Under the pieces are notes generated by a model, which had not been told where the DNA came from, made no database searches, and saw nothing but the letters and a program-made list of their open reading frames with translations. A stretch of DNA of 64,000 nucleotides from Paralvinella palmiformis (Eukaryota; Annelida; Polychaeta; Terebellida; Alvinellidae), in NCBI GenBank assembly GCA_025642065.1, contig JAODUP010000521.1:1-64000 (forward strand). The letters are read 5' to 3'. How positions within the stretch are numbered: the first letter of the stretch is position 1; each line of letters starts with the position of its first letter. Shown here piece after piece: positions 11,387-24,599 of the stretch. The position numbers and the translations under genes are program-made.

Positions 11387-12535
11387 ATCCGTTATTTATA
11401 TAGCATGTGTACAGAGAGAATCCGTTATTCTGACCAGATTTGTCACATGATAATATGTCAGATAAAAGTGAATGTCAGAATGTCAAATCTGTGAAAGATC
11501 ACACATTTGAGTTTGTAATTAGCCATGAATGATTATGATTGGTTATGAGATAGCCACAGGCAACAGAAGCATTTTGTGTCTGTCTGTATGGTCAAGGAGG
11601 ATTGTAATTGGTTACAATATAGCAATTACTGCCTGTGGGCAGATTAATTAACCATTACTGTAAAAATGGCAATGTGTCTTGCATGACTGAACCAGGGGAA
11701 ATATTTGGCAACGTTTTCATGTTGTCAGATTATCAAGATCATTTTACATTAAAATGTCATATTCTGTTGCAAAATGAAGAGTCAATTATAATGGAGCTAA
11801 ATCTGTCACAGACAATAGTGTGTTGGAAGGTCCATTTTATGGATAAATGATGTCCATATTAACAGATTCTCTGAATGTATGTATGTATGTATATACATAT
11901 ATATAATGTGTGTGTGAATGCACTCATGCACACACACACAAACACTACTCTACGATATAACATATACCTTCTTTGTATGTGAAACAGCTTTATCAAATTA
12001 AAATAGGAAGCACAAACTTTTAAATTAAAATGAAGTAGAAACAATCCATATTTAATCTTAACTAAGAATTTAATGGACTTTAGTTCAATGGAGTATTGTT
12101 TAATGTTCATTTATCATATTAACATTTACTGGCAACTAAAATAACACTTAATGGGTACATTTATGGACTGGTTTAATAATAAAAATCAATACTGGACTCA
12201 TCATTAAATATATCTATCTCAAAACAGCTAATTTATAATAACTTCAGCTATGAAATACCTTAAGATTCCTGTCAGAATCAAAGGAAAATTATCATGATAA
12301 ACAAAGGCAGCAATACATTACAAGAAGTGTTTATGAATGACATTATGTTATTAAATATTATCCACATAATTTCATACCAGAACTTTGCTGTTTTCTTCTT
12401 TATCAATATACTGATCACTGAACATATGAACTGAACCAAGAACAGCCAGTTTTCCTTTGCCATACTGAAAAGAATAATACATTGTGCAGTACTTCATTCT
12501 GTAAATAATTCCAGCATAGAAAAATAAGCCACATG

Positions 12536-12576
<41 letters not shown>

Positions 12577-15500
12577 GGAAACAGTAAGGTAATTTTAAAA
12601 CAAAAGAGTGTATAAAGATACTATGCAATGTGATCTCACGATCTCTTGAAAAATTCAAAATCTAGGTTATATGCACACACACTAAGCAGGAGATTAAATC
12701 AATTTGACCGGTCAAAGTTTTATTAATAGTCAGCATACCTTTCCCGGATATAAAGCACAGATTGGTCTGTTGAGAGGAAATGAGACACTGCCAGATGATA
12801 ATACAGCAATAGAGGGCTTGATGACATTTATTGTGGCACCAAAGGGATACAGAAACGTCAGTGCTCTGGAAGAATCAAACCAACAACTTAATCATTATTT
12901 CACGATGATGATCAGCACATAAATTGAGATGGCAAAAATATAGTTGAATAACAAACAGAACATGAACAAAATCGAACCCGTCAAAAGACAGAGACAGTTG
13001 GACAAACAAAGTGCATGGGCAATATAAATTAAATAACAGTTAACAACTTGATTAGCTGGCCGTGGCAGTTCACTAAATATATGAAACTAAGATGCATGCA
13101 TCTAAAACCTGGTATAAATGTGATGGTGACCGTTCTAAGAAAAAAACACAATATAACGCACTTACTGGCTACCAAGACGTGAATGCCTAAACAGATGGAT
13201 GGCACTAAATATAGCATTTGGACGAGAAATACTATGACTTCAGTATTCGTGGCTGATTTAAGTCTATAGTTTTGTTTTATTTATTTAGTCCCCATCTCAA
13301 AATTACATTTTTTTAAATGTCTGTCAATCAACAGTTTGTAATTGTTGGGGCTGAGCAAAGTGAACATCAGAAATGTGGATTAGTGTTCTGATAGAATAAA
13401 CACATCACAAATTAACAAATGACTTTAATTGCTGGCCTTGATTTTGCCATGTTTATTTTCCTGCAAAGAAATATCGAAAACGGTGATTATACTAAAACTG
13501 GTGCATTAATCATGATTTTAAACCATAACAAAATAAATTAGGTTTAGAGGAAAGATCCATTGCTTCAATACAAGGCTTCAATCTATCCATCAGTCTTAAT
13601 GACTGGACCCCTAAACCGGAGATTAACTGAGTTCCATATGCATTTATTGGGTATTAACACGTGAATAACTGCAATATATGTTATAACAGTTAGGGTTGGA
13701 ATAACACACACTGGGATACAGAGAAAATTCTGTATATATCAACACTTCAAACATATTAGTGTGTGTGTGCACGCACACATGTGTGTGTGTGTGTGTGTTT
13801 ATCAGATTTCATTCTGTGTGACCTTCTGTAAGGTTAATTAGGTCACAGCTTCCAATAATAAAATATCCTTAATTAGCAGACAAAGCGTTTCATGACCAAA
13901 TAACACCACAACCCCTCAGTATATGTGTAGTTAGCACACTCCTTATCACTTACGGTATACTTCCTTCCACATCTCTCGCACTGAACGTTTTATCACTGAG
14001 ATGAAGTGACTTTCTTAAATTACATACAAAGGAATTCAGTTTGGATTTCTCCTTTCTATGCAAAAACTGCACCAAACGTATTAACATGTATTAACAATGG
14101 TTGTCCTCGAAAGTAATACTTCTCCAGAAAAAAATTCATCAGGAAATTAAATTTAGTGCGCAGAAATCTTGAACTGCTAACTATTATTTCACATTATACG
14201 CTTTAAGATTTATCCTAAAAAAAACAAGAATGATAAATTCAAATTTCAATATAATTGTTAGTGCATCTTGAAATGGTTTAAAACCAAATATAATGTTTTT
14301 AATAAAACTAAAATGCAACAAACGGATGAAGTAGGTACAAAAACGAGTAACAGTTTTACGTACTGGGTGTTATTTTCATCTTCTTCACCTAGACCAACAT
14401 TCTTCCCAGCCGCTTGACTGATGGCTCTGTTCAGAATAAAAGGAAACACATTTCCTCCAGTATCAGCAACACGTACAATATCAAATTTATCATCTTGAGT
14501 CGATGCTTGCTAACATTCCGAGACATTTTATCCACAGATATTTGGTCGACGATAGAGTGAAATTTACACACGGAGCGAGTAATCACCTGTTTAAAACACC
14601 ATTGGCCACCAGGGCTTCCTTTGGGTGGAAGTATTTATAATAGTGAGTTCTCACCACAGAATCTGTAAAGAAACGAACCTAAATCTTAACACACCTGGAA
14701 CATGTTACGTTAGCAGTTACTAGATTTAATAACAGTTATATCCTATACAAATATTTCTATTATTAAGATATCAAAAACTATAACCAAACCAACTAATACT
14801 TTATCATCTATTTGTTATGATAGTCACAAAATAATGATTAAAATCCGAATCGTGCCAATGTCATTTTACTATTTCCTAAGCTGCATAATTAATGTTTTTG
14901 TAATATTGAAGTTTTTACATTATTCTTTCGTGTTATAATATTCTGCTCATTAAATTCTTGACTATATCACACACTCCAAGAAAACTTTTTGGCTTACTAA
15001 ACATCAAATAAATTTATCTGTGAAGACGCAAATTTAATTTGTACTTCAATTATTAATCATAATCTGCCTAGAAACAAAAGCATATTATACAAACATAAAA
15101 TATGATAACTGCTTGATAAAATTATTAATTGTTTCTATAGAAGATGGTGGTTAATGAAAATTACCCAAACCTTTGCAGTAAGACTCAGAATTTAATATTA
15201 CAACTATCAATATAATGATGCTAAAGGGCACTAAAAAGAATCTCAGTATACAAATGCTGAAGATGGTAAATTTATGAATACTGATAACATTATATTTAGC
15301 ATTAGGTATTAGAAATATCTATTATGGTTTAACTAACTTACCAGTGTTTACCATCACTCCAAACTCTTCCAATAAGAAGTTGATGTTTGTATTAAACTTA
15401 GACTCTCCACCTTCACCCATCATCACCAATACACTGCCTCCACTTTCAACATATTTTTTTATGGAATCAAACTAAAATGAAGAAAAAATAAATGCACATA

Positions 15501-15688
15501 CACAAACACACCAACAAAATTGGCACATTGCTTCTACTTTAACAAATTTATATTGTATCAAACTAAAAACAAATCGGTGTGTGTATGTGCAAGTCTGAGA
15601 TTGTTTTTCTTTATTAATTAACAGAATATTCAACATTTCATTCTTACTACTTCTGTAGTAAGTGATGTTAATAGTTACTATCAATATC

Positions 15689-15721
<33 letters not shown>

Positions 15722-18355
15722 ACCTCAGCAGCTGTGAATTTCTCTCTTGGCCCTCCTAAAACCAAAAGTCTTGCTGTTGCAAGGTTTTCTTCAACAATTT
15801 CTTCCTTATTGCTGCAAACAGCAAAACATAGGACAGTTAATAAACTGGACAATATCAACAAACAGCTGAACACCACTTTTGGGAAACTTCATGAATTTGT
15901 CTATCCCCTTATTGGCATAGTGTAGATAATGATGAAGCCAGTAGAAGTAGATAAAAACATCTTCTGTTGTTTAAACTTTGGTTGATGTTTGATCAAATAT
16001 AGTGATTACTTGTGCTAGAATGTTGGCATGCGTATTTTATAACTGTATATATCTAGATAACAATGATGCAGCAGCGAAGGGCTTATATTTGTGTTAGTAA
16101 ATTGTCAGTTTTCACGTACTTTTGTTATTTAACACAAGGATTTGTTTTGCTAAAACATTTATGTTTGTTACGGTTCCTTGTTTGATAATTCAGTTCACTT
16201 GCCCTAATGCTCACAGGGGAAAAATATTATGAATGAAGAACTCATAAGCTCCGCAGTGCGTACCCATCAAATGCATGACATGGCCATCCATAGCAGTTCC
16301 AGTAAAACTTGCTCACCTTATACACTAAAGTATAATCATAGTATGGCTGGGATGCCATACCCAAATATACCTGATAGTAGAGCTCAAGTGAATTTGACAG
16401 TCTATGATCACCCCACGAAGGAATTAATATATAATTACTGCCAAGATAGAGATGGTGGCATGACAAAATGTAAATTTGCACTGAACCATGAAATATCTAG
16501 TATATGTTGATGTTTTACGGCCACTTTTGTGCACAGGGTAGACTGAATCGGCCGAGCGACCTCCAAAGGTAATGAGGCAAAGTGAAAGATGAAACACCCT
16601 TCTGACATAGCCCAGCTGGGGTTTGAACCCAGGTGCTATAAATCTGTGGCCAACCACGCTACCAGTTAGGCCATGGAGGTGCCCCACGAAATATCTAGTA
16701 ATAACTGGTAAATCAGTTCAGACGTCATCTTGACTAACAGACTTTTCAGTGGCCCAAATTGAAGTTTTCTATATACTGGTGGTGAAATCCGAAACACAGT
16801 GGCACCTTCAAACAAGATGATGATTGATGAGCCAGCTTTCCAACGAGAAAACATTCACATCAAATATAAAAGTTGGATTATCAAGGCATACATCTGACTT
16901 ATAATGGTAGATATATGTGGGCACTTTTAAATATATTCACATAATCCCTCATTGTCTATTGATCATTTACTGAAATATTTATTTGATCTTATTTATTTAT
17001 TTTGTTTTGTTCAAAGGAGAACAGCACTGAAAGATGAGGGTCACTGTATGTGTGCTTTAAGTCTTCCCAGGTTCTTTAATGATCAAAGGATAATGGTTTC
17101 ATCTAGTCATAATGGGTAAACAAAGGGGGAAAACAAAAAGTTGTTAATGGTGTTGACGTTGTTGATGATGATTAGCTCTCATCCTATCCAAGATCAGATA
17201 ATACTCACACACATTGTGACGCTCTTAAAACTGTATGCTGGCAAGTTTATAGTTGGTGATGACACTGTGTAAAGTCACAAATTTCAATTTATTAAGTGAA
17301 AAACAAAGGAAAAATCAATTCATTTAAAAAAATTAAATGTGAAATTTGTTCTCGTGGCCAATTTTGTGCACAAATTGCAATTTATTAAATGTACAATAGT
17401 AATGGCTGTAATTTTATGTGGCTTAGCTACCTCAAATGAGGGAGACGCATATGGTCTGTTATTTACAGCTTCACCACGGGGACTAATTCTAATAAATTTA
17501 GAATTTACAATATATGGCATACTCAGTGGAGAAAACCTTGCCGGTTGCCTGGTTGGATGAAAAACACCTTCTACTATCATGTCACAGCCGGGATTTGAAC
17601 ATCAGACCTCCCGCACAGCATGACCATGAGTAAGAAAGTCCCATGCTCTTATGCACTAGGCCAATTTGTTAAATGAAACATGAAATTTTGTCTCATGGCC
17701 ACTTTTGTGCACACAGTAGATTGTGAATGGACCAAGTAACATAGAAAAGTAATGGAGCAAAATTTAAGATGAAAAACCCTTCATATACAGCTATGCCAAG
17801 ATTTGAATCTGAGTACTATAGGTTCATGACTAACTATAGTTCAGCCACAGAGGTGCTTTAAGTTCTTTAAAGAAACTGTACAAGCTTTTAACATTCATAG
17901 CAAAACATAAAAGCTGATCAAACTACAATTTTCATTTACTGCAAAGACTTTAAATGTAGATCTATCCCTCATTTCCACTGGCTTCAATTTTCTTACTGTA
18001 TCCAGTTAATACTCAATTCAGTTTATCCCAGAAGAGATTTTATCATAATGTACTACTCTAGAAGTATAATGATCATGAATCATTATGCAAACGTGTCAGA
18101 TTTATCAGCTGAAATAATAAGCAATGGACAATTTATAATACAATGATTAATATTATCAATGAACACATGCATGTTAACACAAAAGTAATTACGATATGTC
18201 CATAGCGGGCGTAGGATTTTACAACCAACTTACACCGTTACTTTCCAGCTTGTGCGCAGCTTTCTGTTCAGAGTTTTAAATCCATTGTTGATCGTAAATA
18301 ATTCACGCTTCGAAGCATTAAAAACCACAGTGTTCCGTTGAGGTTTTTCATCCAT
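8623..18355 (-). CDS. IFT52: Intraflagellar transport protein 52 (IFT-B core), 13 coding exons
   Basis: IFT52 is a core subunit of the anterograde IFT-B train that moves cargo along cilia. Coding exons, in transcript order: 18355-18234, 15811-15724, 15471-15342, 14662-14587, 14426-14364, 12865-12739, 12464-12378, 11314-11246, 10817-10663, 10453-10366, 10257-10149, 10050-9905, 8682-8623. All junctions are GT-AG, phases agree, and the joined frame has 439 codons plus TAG, close to vertebrate IFT52. Recognised family segments are NTVVFNASKRELFTINNG (N-terminal GIFT domain), GGPREKFTAAE, MGEGGESKFNTNINFLLEE, ALTFLYPFGAT, KLAVLGSVHMFSDQYID, NSIDAEDPE, QETDEVPRDITSLFD, NVKHEQL, PQFETPLPPLQPA, FRELPAPALDLFDLDEQFSSEKARLAQITNKC, ECGDILGV and QVVEFKKLNQ. 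The extreme C-terminus, NPYDDHYGGGDYM, is acidic and glycine-rich. An acceptor (gctttttacag) ends 3 bp before the ATG, implying a spliced 5' leader. The gene appears intact. Confidence 0.96.
11326..11386. repeat. (TA)n(GA)n compound microsatellite in an IFT52 intron
   Basis: About 35 bp of TA followed directly by 26 bp of GA, starting only 12 bp upstream of IFT52 exon 8 on the transcript strand, where it occupies the branch-point region. The same TA-then-GA structure recurs at 34401-34463. Confidence 0.95.
12539..12574. repeat. (TA)n microsatellite in an IFT52 intron
   Basis: About 36 bp of TA repeat between exons 6 and 7. Confidence 0.95.
12866..14363. other. IFT52 intron between exons 5 and 6
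   Basis: About 1.5 kb of AT-rich intron with a GT-rich microsatellite near 13760-13798. No nested gene or full SINE was seen. Confidence 0.7.
16503..16687 (-). mobile_element. tRNA-derived SINE, family B
   Basis: Minus-strand copy with tRNA-like head (CCATGGCCTAACTGGTAGC, B box GGTTTGAACCC) and the family-B body (cattacc...gtcgctcggcc...gtgcacaaaagtggccgtaaaaca). A perfect 13-bp target duplication GAAATATCTAGTA flanks it at 16490-16502 and 16688-16700. It lies in IFT52 intron 1, antisense in plus coordinates but sense to IFT52. Confidence 0.93.
17392..17661 (-). mobile_element. tRNA-derived SINE, family D
   Basis: The minus-strand head reads GGCCTAGTGCATAAGAGC with a B-box-like GTTCAAATCCC, followed by about 180 bp of body unlike families A to C. 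Near-identical flanks AATTTATTAAATG (17379-17391) and AATTTGTTAAATG (17662-17674) look like a 13-bp target duplication. It appears to have landed in or next to an older family-B remnant. Confidence 0.72.
17680..17862 (-). mobile_element. Degraded SINE, family B
   Basis: Recognisable by GGCCACTTTTGTGCACACAG, the GACCAAGTAACATAG block and a decayed tRNA-like head near 17830-17860. Many substitutions and no clear target duplication indicate an old copy. Confidence 0.7.
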
Positions 18356-18439
18356 TGCCTGTAAAAAGCAACACATCAAATTACAACTAATCACATGATA
18401 ATTTAAAGAAAACACATCACAAATCCTGGTCGTTTCCAA

Positions 18440-20790
18440 CTTAAGTTCAGGTCAATCCGTAAGTCAGTGCCTACATATAATAAGACAGTTGTTTTCAAAG
18501 TCAGGATGGAAGACAAGCATGATACAGCTGCAAAGTGGAAATTGGTGAAACAGAACTGATCTCTGTTTATTAATATGGGGTGTTTTCTTCATCAGTTCTG
18601 ATTCACTGTGTCGAGTTGTCAACGATGGATGCCAAACGAGTTATCAACTGATTAGATTCTAGCCGTCCAAAATGAATGACAGCCACATTATGCCACCCGG
18701 GCCAATGAAGGATATCCATTTGGATGCAGTCCTCGTGGCCTTACCATAAACTTTGACCATTTATCACAATCTGTCCATTGTCATTTCCTTTGGATAGTTT
18801 AAAAACAACTATCCACACCTTTGATTGCATCTCATGATTCAGTCAAAGAACAGCCACTGTTTATAGTGTATAGGAAGTGATTTATAAGTGTTCACTCGTG
18901 TTTGGCAATTAACATTTGGTACCCACTAATAGCATGGTTTCTAAACTTTTAAAAAGGTGATGGTGGATGATGCCATTTCCTCTTACCACGGTCAAATCCA
19001 CCCAAATATCAGGCCACCCAGAGTTATCAAAACTTACAGTTCCTGCACTGATCACGTTCTCACCATTAAAACTTCCAGCACAAAACGTGTCTTTGTACTA
19101 GTTACTAATAATCATTTTTCTAAAATGTATGTCTAATCTTACAGTCCTGAAATACACGGTGATGGTGAAAGCAGCAAGAATGGAATATTATTAGAATCAT
19201 GAGCAACTTAAATGTGTTATGAACCAAACCAATGATGATTTGACATGATATATACCCCAAACATAGAACACTAGGATATACCATGGATAGATAATTGTAT
19301 AGTGGCTGTATACCAAAAAATATAAAAATTGAAATCAGTCAAAACAACATTCCACATTTTATAGCATCTTTCAACCATATGATACAATCATTTTCCTGGT
19401 TTTTAAGAAAAACCTGTTTTCAATTTAAAGATAACTTGCCTCTTGACAGAAGTAAATGATGTATATAATTATAACACCAATCTTTTTTGGAATATGTTTT
19501 ATATTCTTGTATGTGCTGAGAAAGGGGATGATTTTTTTAAAAAGTTTTCTAACACTGTGGATGAATTATTATTAACACTTTTAATGGTTTGCAGAGCCAA
19601 AATCAGGTTACAGATATAGGCAAGTCATTACATCTCGATATTATATACCAGGTAGCGAGGCCCCAAATCTAAATATTCCACCTTTTGTCCAAATCAAGCG
19701 ACAAAATCTTGGCCATACAATGAGAACAGCAGTGATAACAGATACAGTCATTACTGATGGTCAGTTGGTGTCACATATCTGTTTATCTGTTAACAAAGTG
19801 AATGAGTGAGATAGAGAGTTGTTTAAGCCAAAATGCTGGCCACATCTGAAACATATTATACTTCATAGGGAAACAAGATGTTGAAATGAACCACCAAATA
19901 GATACAGATAGATAGGTATGGAAATCAACAAAAGAGCATTTAATTTTTTATAAAGTATACATTTTAATAAATGCATTCTATTGTTTTAATTTTAATACTT
20001 CATTTCCAGTTGCTTGATATCGTATTTAATATTATAACATAAAGTTATGTTTTATAGTCAATTCAATTAGCTCACAAATGCCATATTCTGATTGGCAAGA
20101 GTGAGTGAGTGTTTTTTTCCCCCATGACACTGGCCATATTTAGGACATATGGTCAATGAGTGGATACCTTGGCTTTTGGGAATCATCCCACATATGGAGG
20201 TAAATTTGTTTTATTAAAAGCCTGACCTAGATAATTAAAGCACAATCCTAATAAATCACTGCACTACAGGACCATCCGATATTCTAATTGGAGGTTGTTA
20301 CTAATCTACACAGACGATCCCAGATAGAAAATACGTTCTTAGTATAATTATCTACTTATAAATACATCAGACAAAAAAGTGATATATGCAGGAATATTGG
20401 ACTTAGAATTTGAACTGGAATGGATACCATACCTCATCTACAACCCCCATAATCAGTGAATATAAAAACTAAAGTAAAAAAGCTATTGGCCCAAATAGAA
20501 AAAAAAACTTTCACTTATTGTTATGGTGCAAATATTGTTTGATGTATACTATATTTTGTCAGGTTTACAATATTAGATTGATTTATGCAATAATCTGCAC
20601 TTTCTAATAAAATAGTCAATTTTCTTTATGTATTTTATGTCCTGCAATATTACATACTATAATGGTATTGAACTATAATAGTACAATTCATGCTCTTAAA
20701 TGTTTGTATTTCATCCTAGAAACTAAATAATATATATATGCTAAAACTACTTGTTTCACAAGCTTTGTTCTTGGTAAAAAAAAATCTGAC
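18440..20790. other. AT-rich non-coding region upstream of IFT52 exon 1
   Basis: No domain-bearing reading frame, RNA gene or intact element was recognised. It may be the 5' leader intron of IFT52 if the promoter lies at about 30 kb (inference). Confidence 0.5.
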
Positions 20791-20799
20791 TAAATATTC

Positions 20800-21065
20800 T
20801 TCAGCAGTTCTTGAACTCTAAATGTTTATGAATGGTGTGCGAAGCATTTTTGATTTATAAGTTCTTGGAAAGTTCTTCAACAATTCTTGAACTAGGTTCA
20901 TGAACACTTTAAGAATGGTTCAAGAAGCTTTTCAGATTCATGAAATATTCTTCAACCATTCATAAACTTGTATGGTGAACCGTTCATGAACCAAATCATG
21001 TGAACATTTCATGATTAGTTCATGCACATTCATGAACAGTTCATGAGGTCATGAATTTCATTTCA
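20800..21065. repeat. Cluster of TTCATGAA / GTTCATGAAC palindromic motifs
   Basis: At least ten imperfect copies of short motifs related to GTTCATGAAC and TTCTTGAAC occur in both orientations within 270 bp, with irregular spacing. No coding potential. It could be a remnant of a palindromic satellite or transposon end. Confidence 0.7.
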
Positions 21066-24000
21066 CCGCAGTAGGATGCTAATGCTCAATGAATCTGAGT
21101 GAACATACAGTAACTGTAGCCAATACAGGTGTGAAACAGTGTGAGCCAAGAGTACAGTTCATTTTGTCAGCAAGATGTATGAGGTATCATTGCAGACTGT
21201 GATCGACTGTCATAATGTCACAGGCATATAATAAACCCACAGATACAAAGGTATCACACATGATCTGTAAAACAACGGCATGATGTTTGATTCAATTTTA
21301 TAAGTAGTTTATGAATATTTCCTATGAACATTTTTTATGACAATTTCTTTTCATGATAAATGATGGTTCGAATGAATTTAATACAAAAACTGCATAAAGA
21401 TTATCATACATTTAATAAAAAATATCTTTATTTTGCTTTACAACTGTAGATAATGGAAAAATGAATGCAAGTCAACCAAAATATTAGACAAACGGTTTGG
21501 TTCTCTGATACCTGGACATGTCTGGGATATATGGAGGTGAATCATGTCATAATCAAATTGCAAAAAGCAATGGTCTGTGTGCATTAATGGTGGAGGGTGG
21601 GTAACATGATACAACTTTATTCCAGACAATCTTCTCATGTATTGTATCCATTAGAGAACATGGAAAATATCATACAATTTAGAACGGTCAACAAACTCTA
21701 TATTGTGCTTTCATCTAGATTACGCATTACAATTGTCATAATCCTAATGAGACTTATCAATACAACTAATGTCCAAATGTTGCTATATTGCTTAACTAAA
21801 TGCTGCTTCACATTTATAGATACACTGGAAATTCCAGCACAGATACTAGTCATTATATGGACATTCATTCCTATGTTAGATTCTGTGATCTTGTTATTAT
21901 GTGAACTTAGTATAAATAAAACAGCCATTCCAAATCTTACCATGTGTGTGTGCATGTGTGTGTGTGTGTGGAGGGGGGGGGATTTAGAAAATTATCATGA
22001 GACACTCTGGCTTGTGGTTCTCTTGTGATCATTTCCAATTGCTCCCTAACAGAGTAAGATTTTTGCATCAGTCCTATGTTGTATATGTATACTATAGTCA
22101 ATAAGGAAGCAATTAGCATCCGGAAATAGAAAATAACAAATACAAAGTGTTAAAACTTTGTTTACATTTTTCCGAATGATAAAGAGCCTATAACAAGGAT
22201 GTATTTTCAATGTAATTTACTGCAGAAAATCACCAAATATTTTATATTTTCAGTCCGCAATATTTTGGGAGCAATAGCACCCCCCACACTATATCAATTT
22301 CAGTGATAAACTACACCACATTATAATGGAGTCAGGCCGTAATCCTTTATGCGGCAGAATGATGTCACATGACCAGAACTGCACTTTATGGCTGGATATG
22401 TTATCAATGTTTGTAAACTTGCTAATATTAGTAAGTAGTAATTTGTGTGTCATTCTGTTGATATCCTGCATTTATTAAGTTTTGGTATTGCCATCCAAAA
22501 TATTTGATTTCGGATTAACTTTTTGTCAAGTTCAAAAACAATGCCATTATGCCTCCAACAAAACCAGCTTCAGTGATAAGTGCATTTTGTAACAGACATC
22601 AAAACTAGCATTTATAAAAAAAAATTCATATGTTCATTTGCTCATGCCTTACTTCTGCCATTATAGACCAACTTATACAAAGGTGTTAAGAGGTGATTGT
22701 TAATTAATCATAACTCCTTGGATATACATGTACAATCTACCTGGTAAACTCGATATTCAGATATTTATCTAGATATGTCCTAATTACATGTGTTACATTA
22801 GTATGTCCTAATTACATGTGTTTGATAGGTTTTCTGTCGTTAGCCTACTGGGGTCTCTGTATAGGCCTACTCTAAATGTAATCTTGTGACTGCCAAATCC
22901 AATTATAAAACAAGTTTTCAATAGAAGACATAACATAGAAGAGTAACCAGAACCTGTGATTTCACCAGATATCATGCCACATTAACATACCATCCCCAAT
23001 TCTCTTGATTACATAAACTGTCAATTTTGTTTAGACGTTGGTCTTTGGGTGTTATTATTTTTCTGCCCATGTTGTGATTACAGAAATCGGATAGCCAAGA
23101 CAATTTTCGGATACCTTGTTGTTTAAAAAAAGGTCCATTGTTGTTAAATGTCAAGGATCGTGCTTACAATAAGGCTGATGACTAGATGTCAATACACATG
23201 GTTAGTAATACAAGATATAACAGTCAGACCATTTAAGCAAATGTCATATTAATGGCCACTTTATTTAACATAATCTTGAAAGTGATCATATGATACTATC
23301 AGGGTTTTTGGGTTGTCTCTTCACGAGCCCTGAGTGTCTGCTTTCCTGTATCATTATTTTATGTACCGGGGCTCCATTTAGAGTTCATGCTTCCATCTAA
23401 CACACAAATCAGCGATTGAGACTCGATAAATCCCGATCCATTCATTCACAATCCATTGTTAATGAATAACAATGATCCATTTTTGATATTTTCATTTTCA
23501 ATAACATCACAAGTAACTTTTACAACAATTCACTTTTCGACTACATTCACCGAGATCCAAACAAAAACTCACTTTAAATTTTCAAAAAGGGTTGCCAGCT
23601 CTAAGCTGGATCAGAGATTAGATGGATTACAAAACAGCCAATGAGAAATATTCAGGTCCCTTGCCAAATCTGAACAACAAAGCTAAGCTAATGACATTCA
23701 AATCTGGCATGGGACTCATGAGTTTTCAATTTCAGTTTTAAATATTTCCAAACCATTACAACATTTTAAACGTATCCAAGTTTGAACAGCAATTAATCAT
23801 TTCTCTCTCAAAGCACTCAGTGTATAAAACAAAGAACATTTACAATCCATATACATAGATATATTAATATAACAAACTTCAATTATTCAAACTCTGATAA
23901 TATGTTAATCTCAAATTCTCTAGATCTTTTAACTATTTTTGAACAGCCTATATGTTATGTATGCTGAGGTACACTGTCTGGTAGTGGGAACAGCACGCTG

Positions 24001-24120
24001 TGACATCATCACCCGAAATTCCATCCAAGGTATCCGCTGGGCTGAGTTTTGTTTTCTCAATGAATTTATATTGAAACATAAATGGACCCAAACCTCAGTT
24101 CCTCCAGACTTCAGCAGTTG
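21066..24120. other. Non-coding, AT-rich
   Basis: Contains a GT/GGGG microsatellite near 21942-21982 and a 20-bp class direct repeat (ATGTCCTAATTACATGTGTT) at about 22774 and 22803. The open frames at 21597-22028 and its antisense partners have no recognisable domain. Confidence 0.5.
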
Positions 24121-24140
24121 AAACCAGGTGCTCTTTTTGG

Positions 24141-24305
24141 ATGATGATTGATGTTTTACAGGCTAAATGGACCGAGCAACCCCCAAAGGTAAGGAAATGA
24201 AGTCAAAGATGCGACACCCTTCAGATATGCCCACGCCGAGATTCAAACTCAGGTGGTAGTGATCTGTGGTCCAACGCACTACCAACTCGACCATGGAGGT
24301 GCCCT
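24141..24305 (-). mobile_element. tRNA-derived SINE, family B
   Basis: The minus-strand copy has head CCATGGTCGAGTTGGTAG, a B-box-like region (GTTTGAATCTC) and the family body. Flanks GTGCTCTTTTTGG (24128-24140) and GTGCTCTTTTGGG (24306-24318) form a 13-bp target duplication with one change. The 3' domain has lost the GTGCACAAAAGTGGCC block. Confidence 0.9.
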
Positions 24306-24489
24306 GTGCTCTTTTGGGATTAGCTACCAAATATTTGTAGTTTATTTATTTCAAAACTGACCTTTAACAACATTTAGTATGCTCGAACTCCATTCAACTT
24401 CAAACATTATGAAATAAGCTATATGTACATGAAACTATTTGGTGTAATCAGGACTAGTGAATTACGCTCAGGACTAAGTATATTTGTCA

Positions 24490-24516
24490 AATTACTAGTC
24501 CTGTGGACTAGTAATT
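24490..24516. repeat. Perfect hairpin palindrome
   Basis: AATTACTAGTCC and GGACTAGTAATT form 12-bp arms around a 3-nt loop (TGT). A partial extra copy (ATCAGGACTAGTGAATTAC) lies about 40 bp upstream. Not followed by a T tract; function unknown. Confidence 0.85.
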
Positions 24517-24535
24517 GATTCTAATTAGCTTCTAA

Positions 24536-24538
<3 letters not shown>

Positions 24539-24588
<50 letters not shown>
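24539..24588. repeat. (TA)n microsatellite
   Basis: About 50 bp of uninterrupted TA repeat. Confidence 0.97.
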
Positions 24589-24590
<2 letters not shown>

Positions 24591-24599
24591 GCATATACG

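Larger units (their letters stand above)
15812..18233. other. IFT52 intron between exons 1 and 2
   Basis: The largest IFT52 coding intron (2.4 kb) holds at least three SINE-related insertions, listed separately. The open frame at 16229-16510 on the plus strand has no recognisable domain and is broken by a SINE, so it is not called a gene. Confidence 0.75.

Noticed and set aside
16229..16510. 93-codon open frame in IFT52 intron 1
   Set aside because: No domain, runs into a SINE insertion and its target duplication, and is antisense to IFT52.
21597..22028. 143-codon open frame
   Set aside because: Spans a GT microsatellite and a poly-G run; hydrophobic composition without family resemblance or splice signals.
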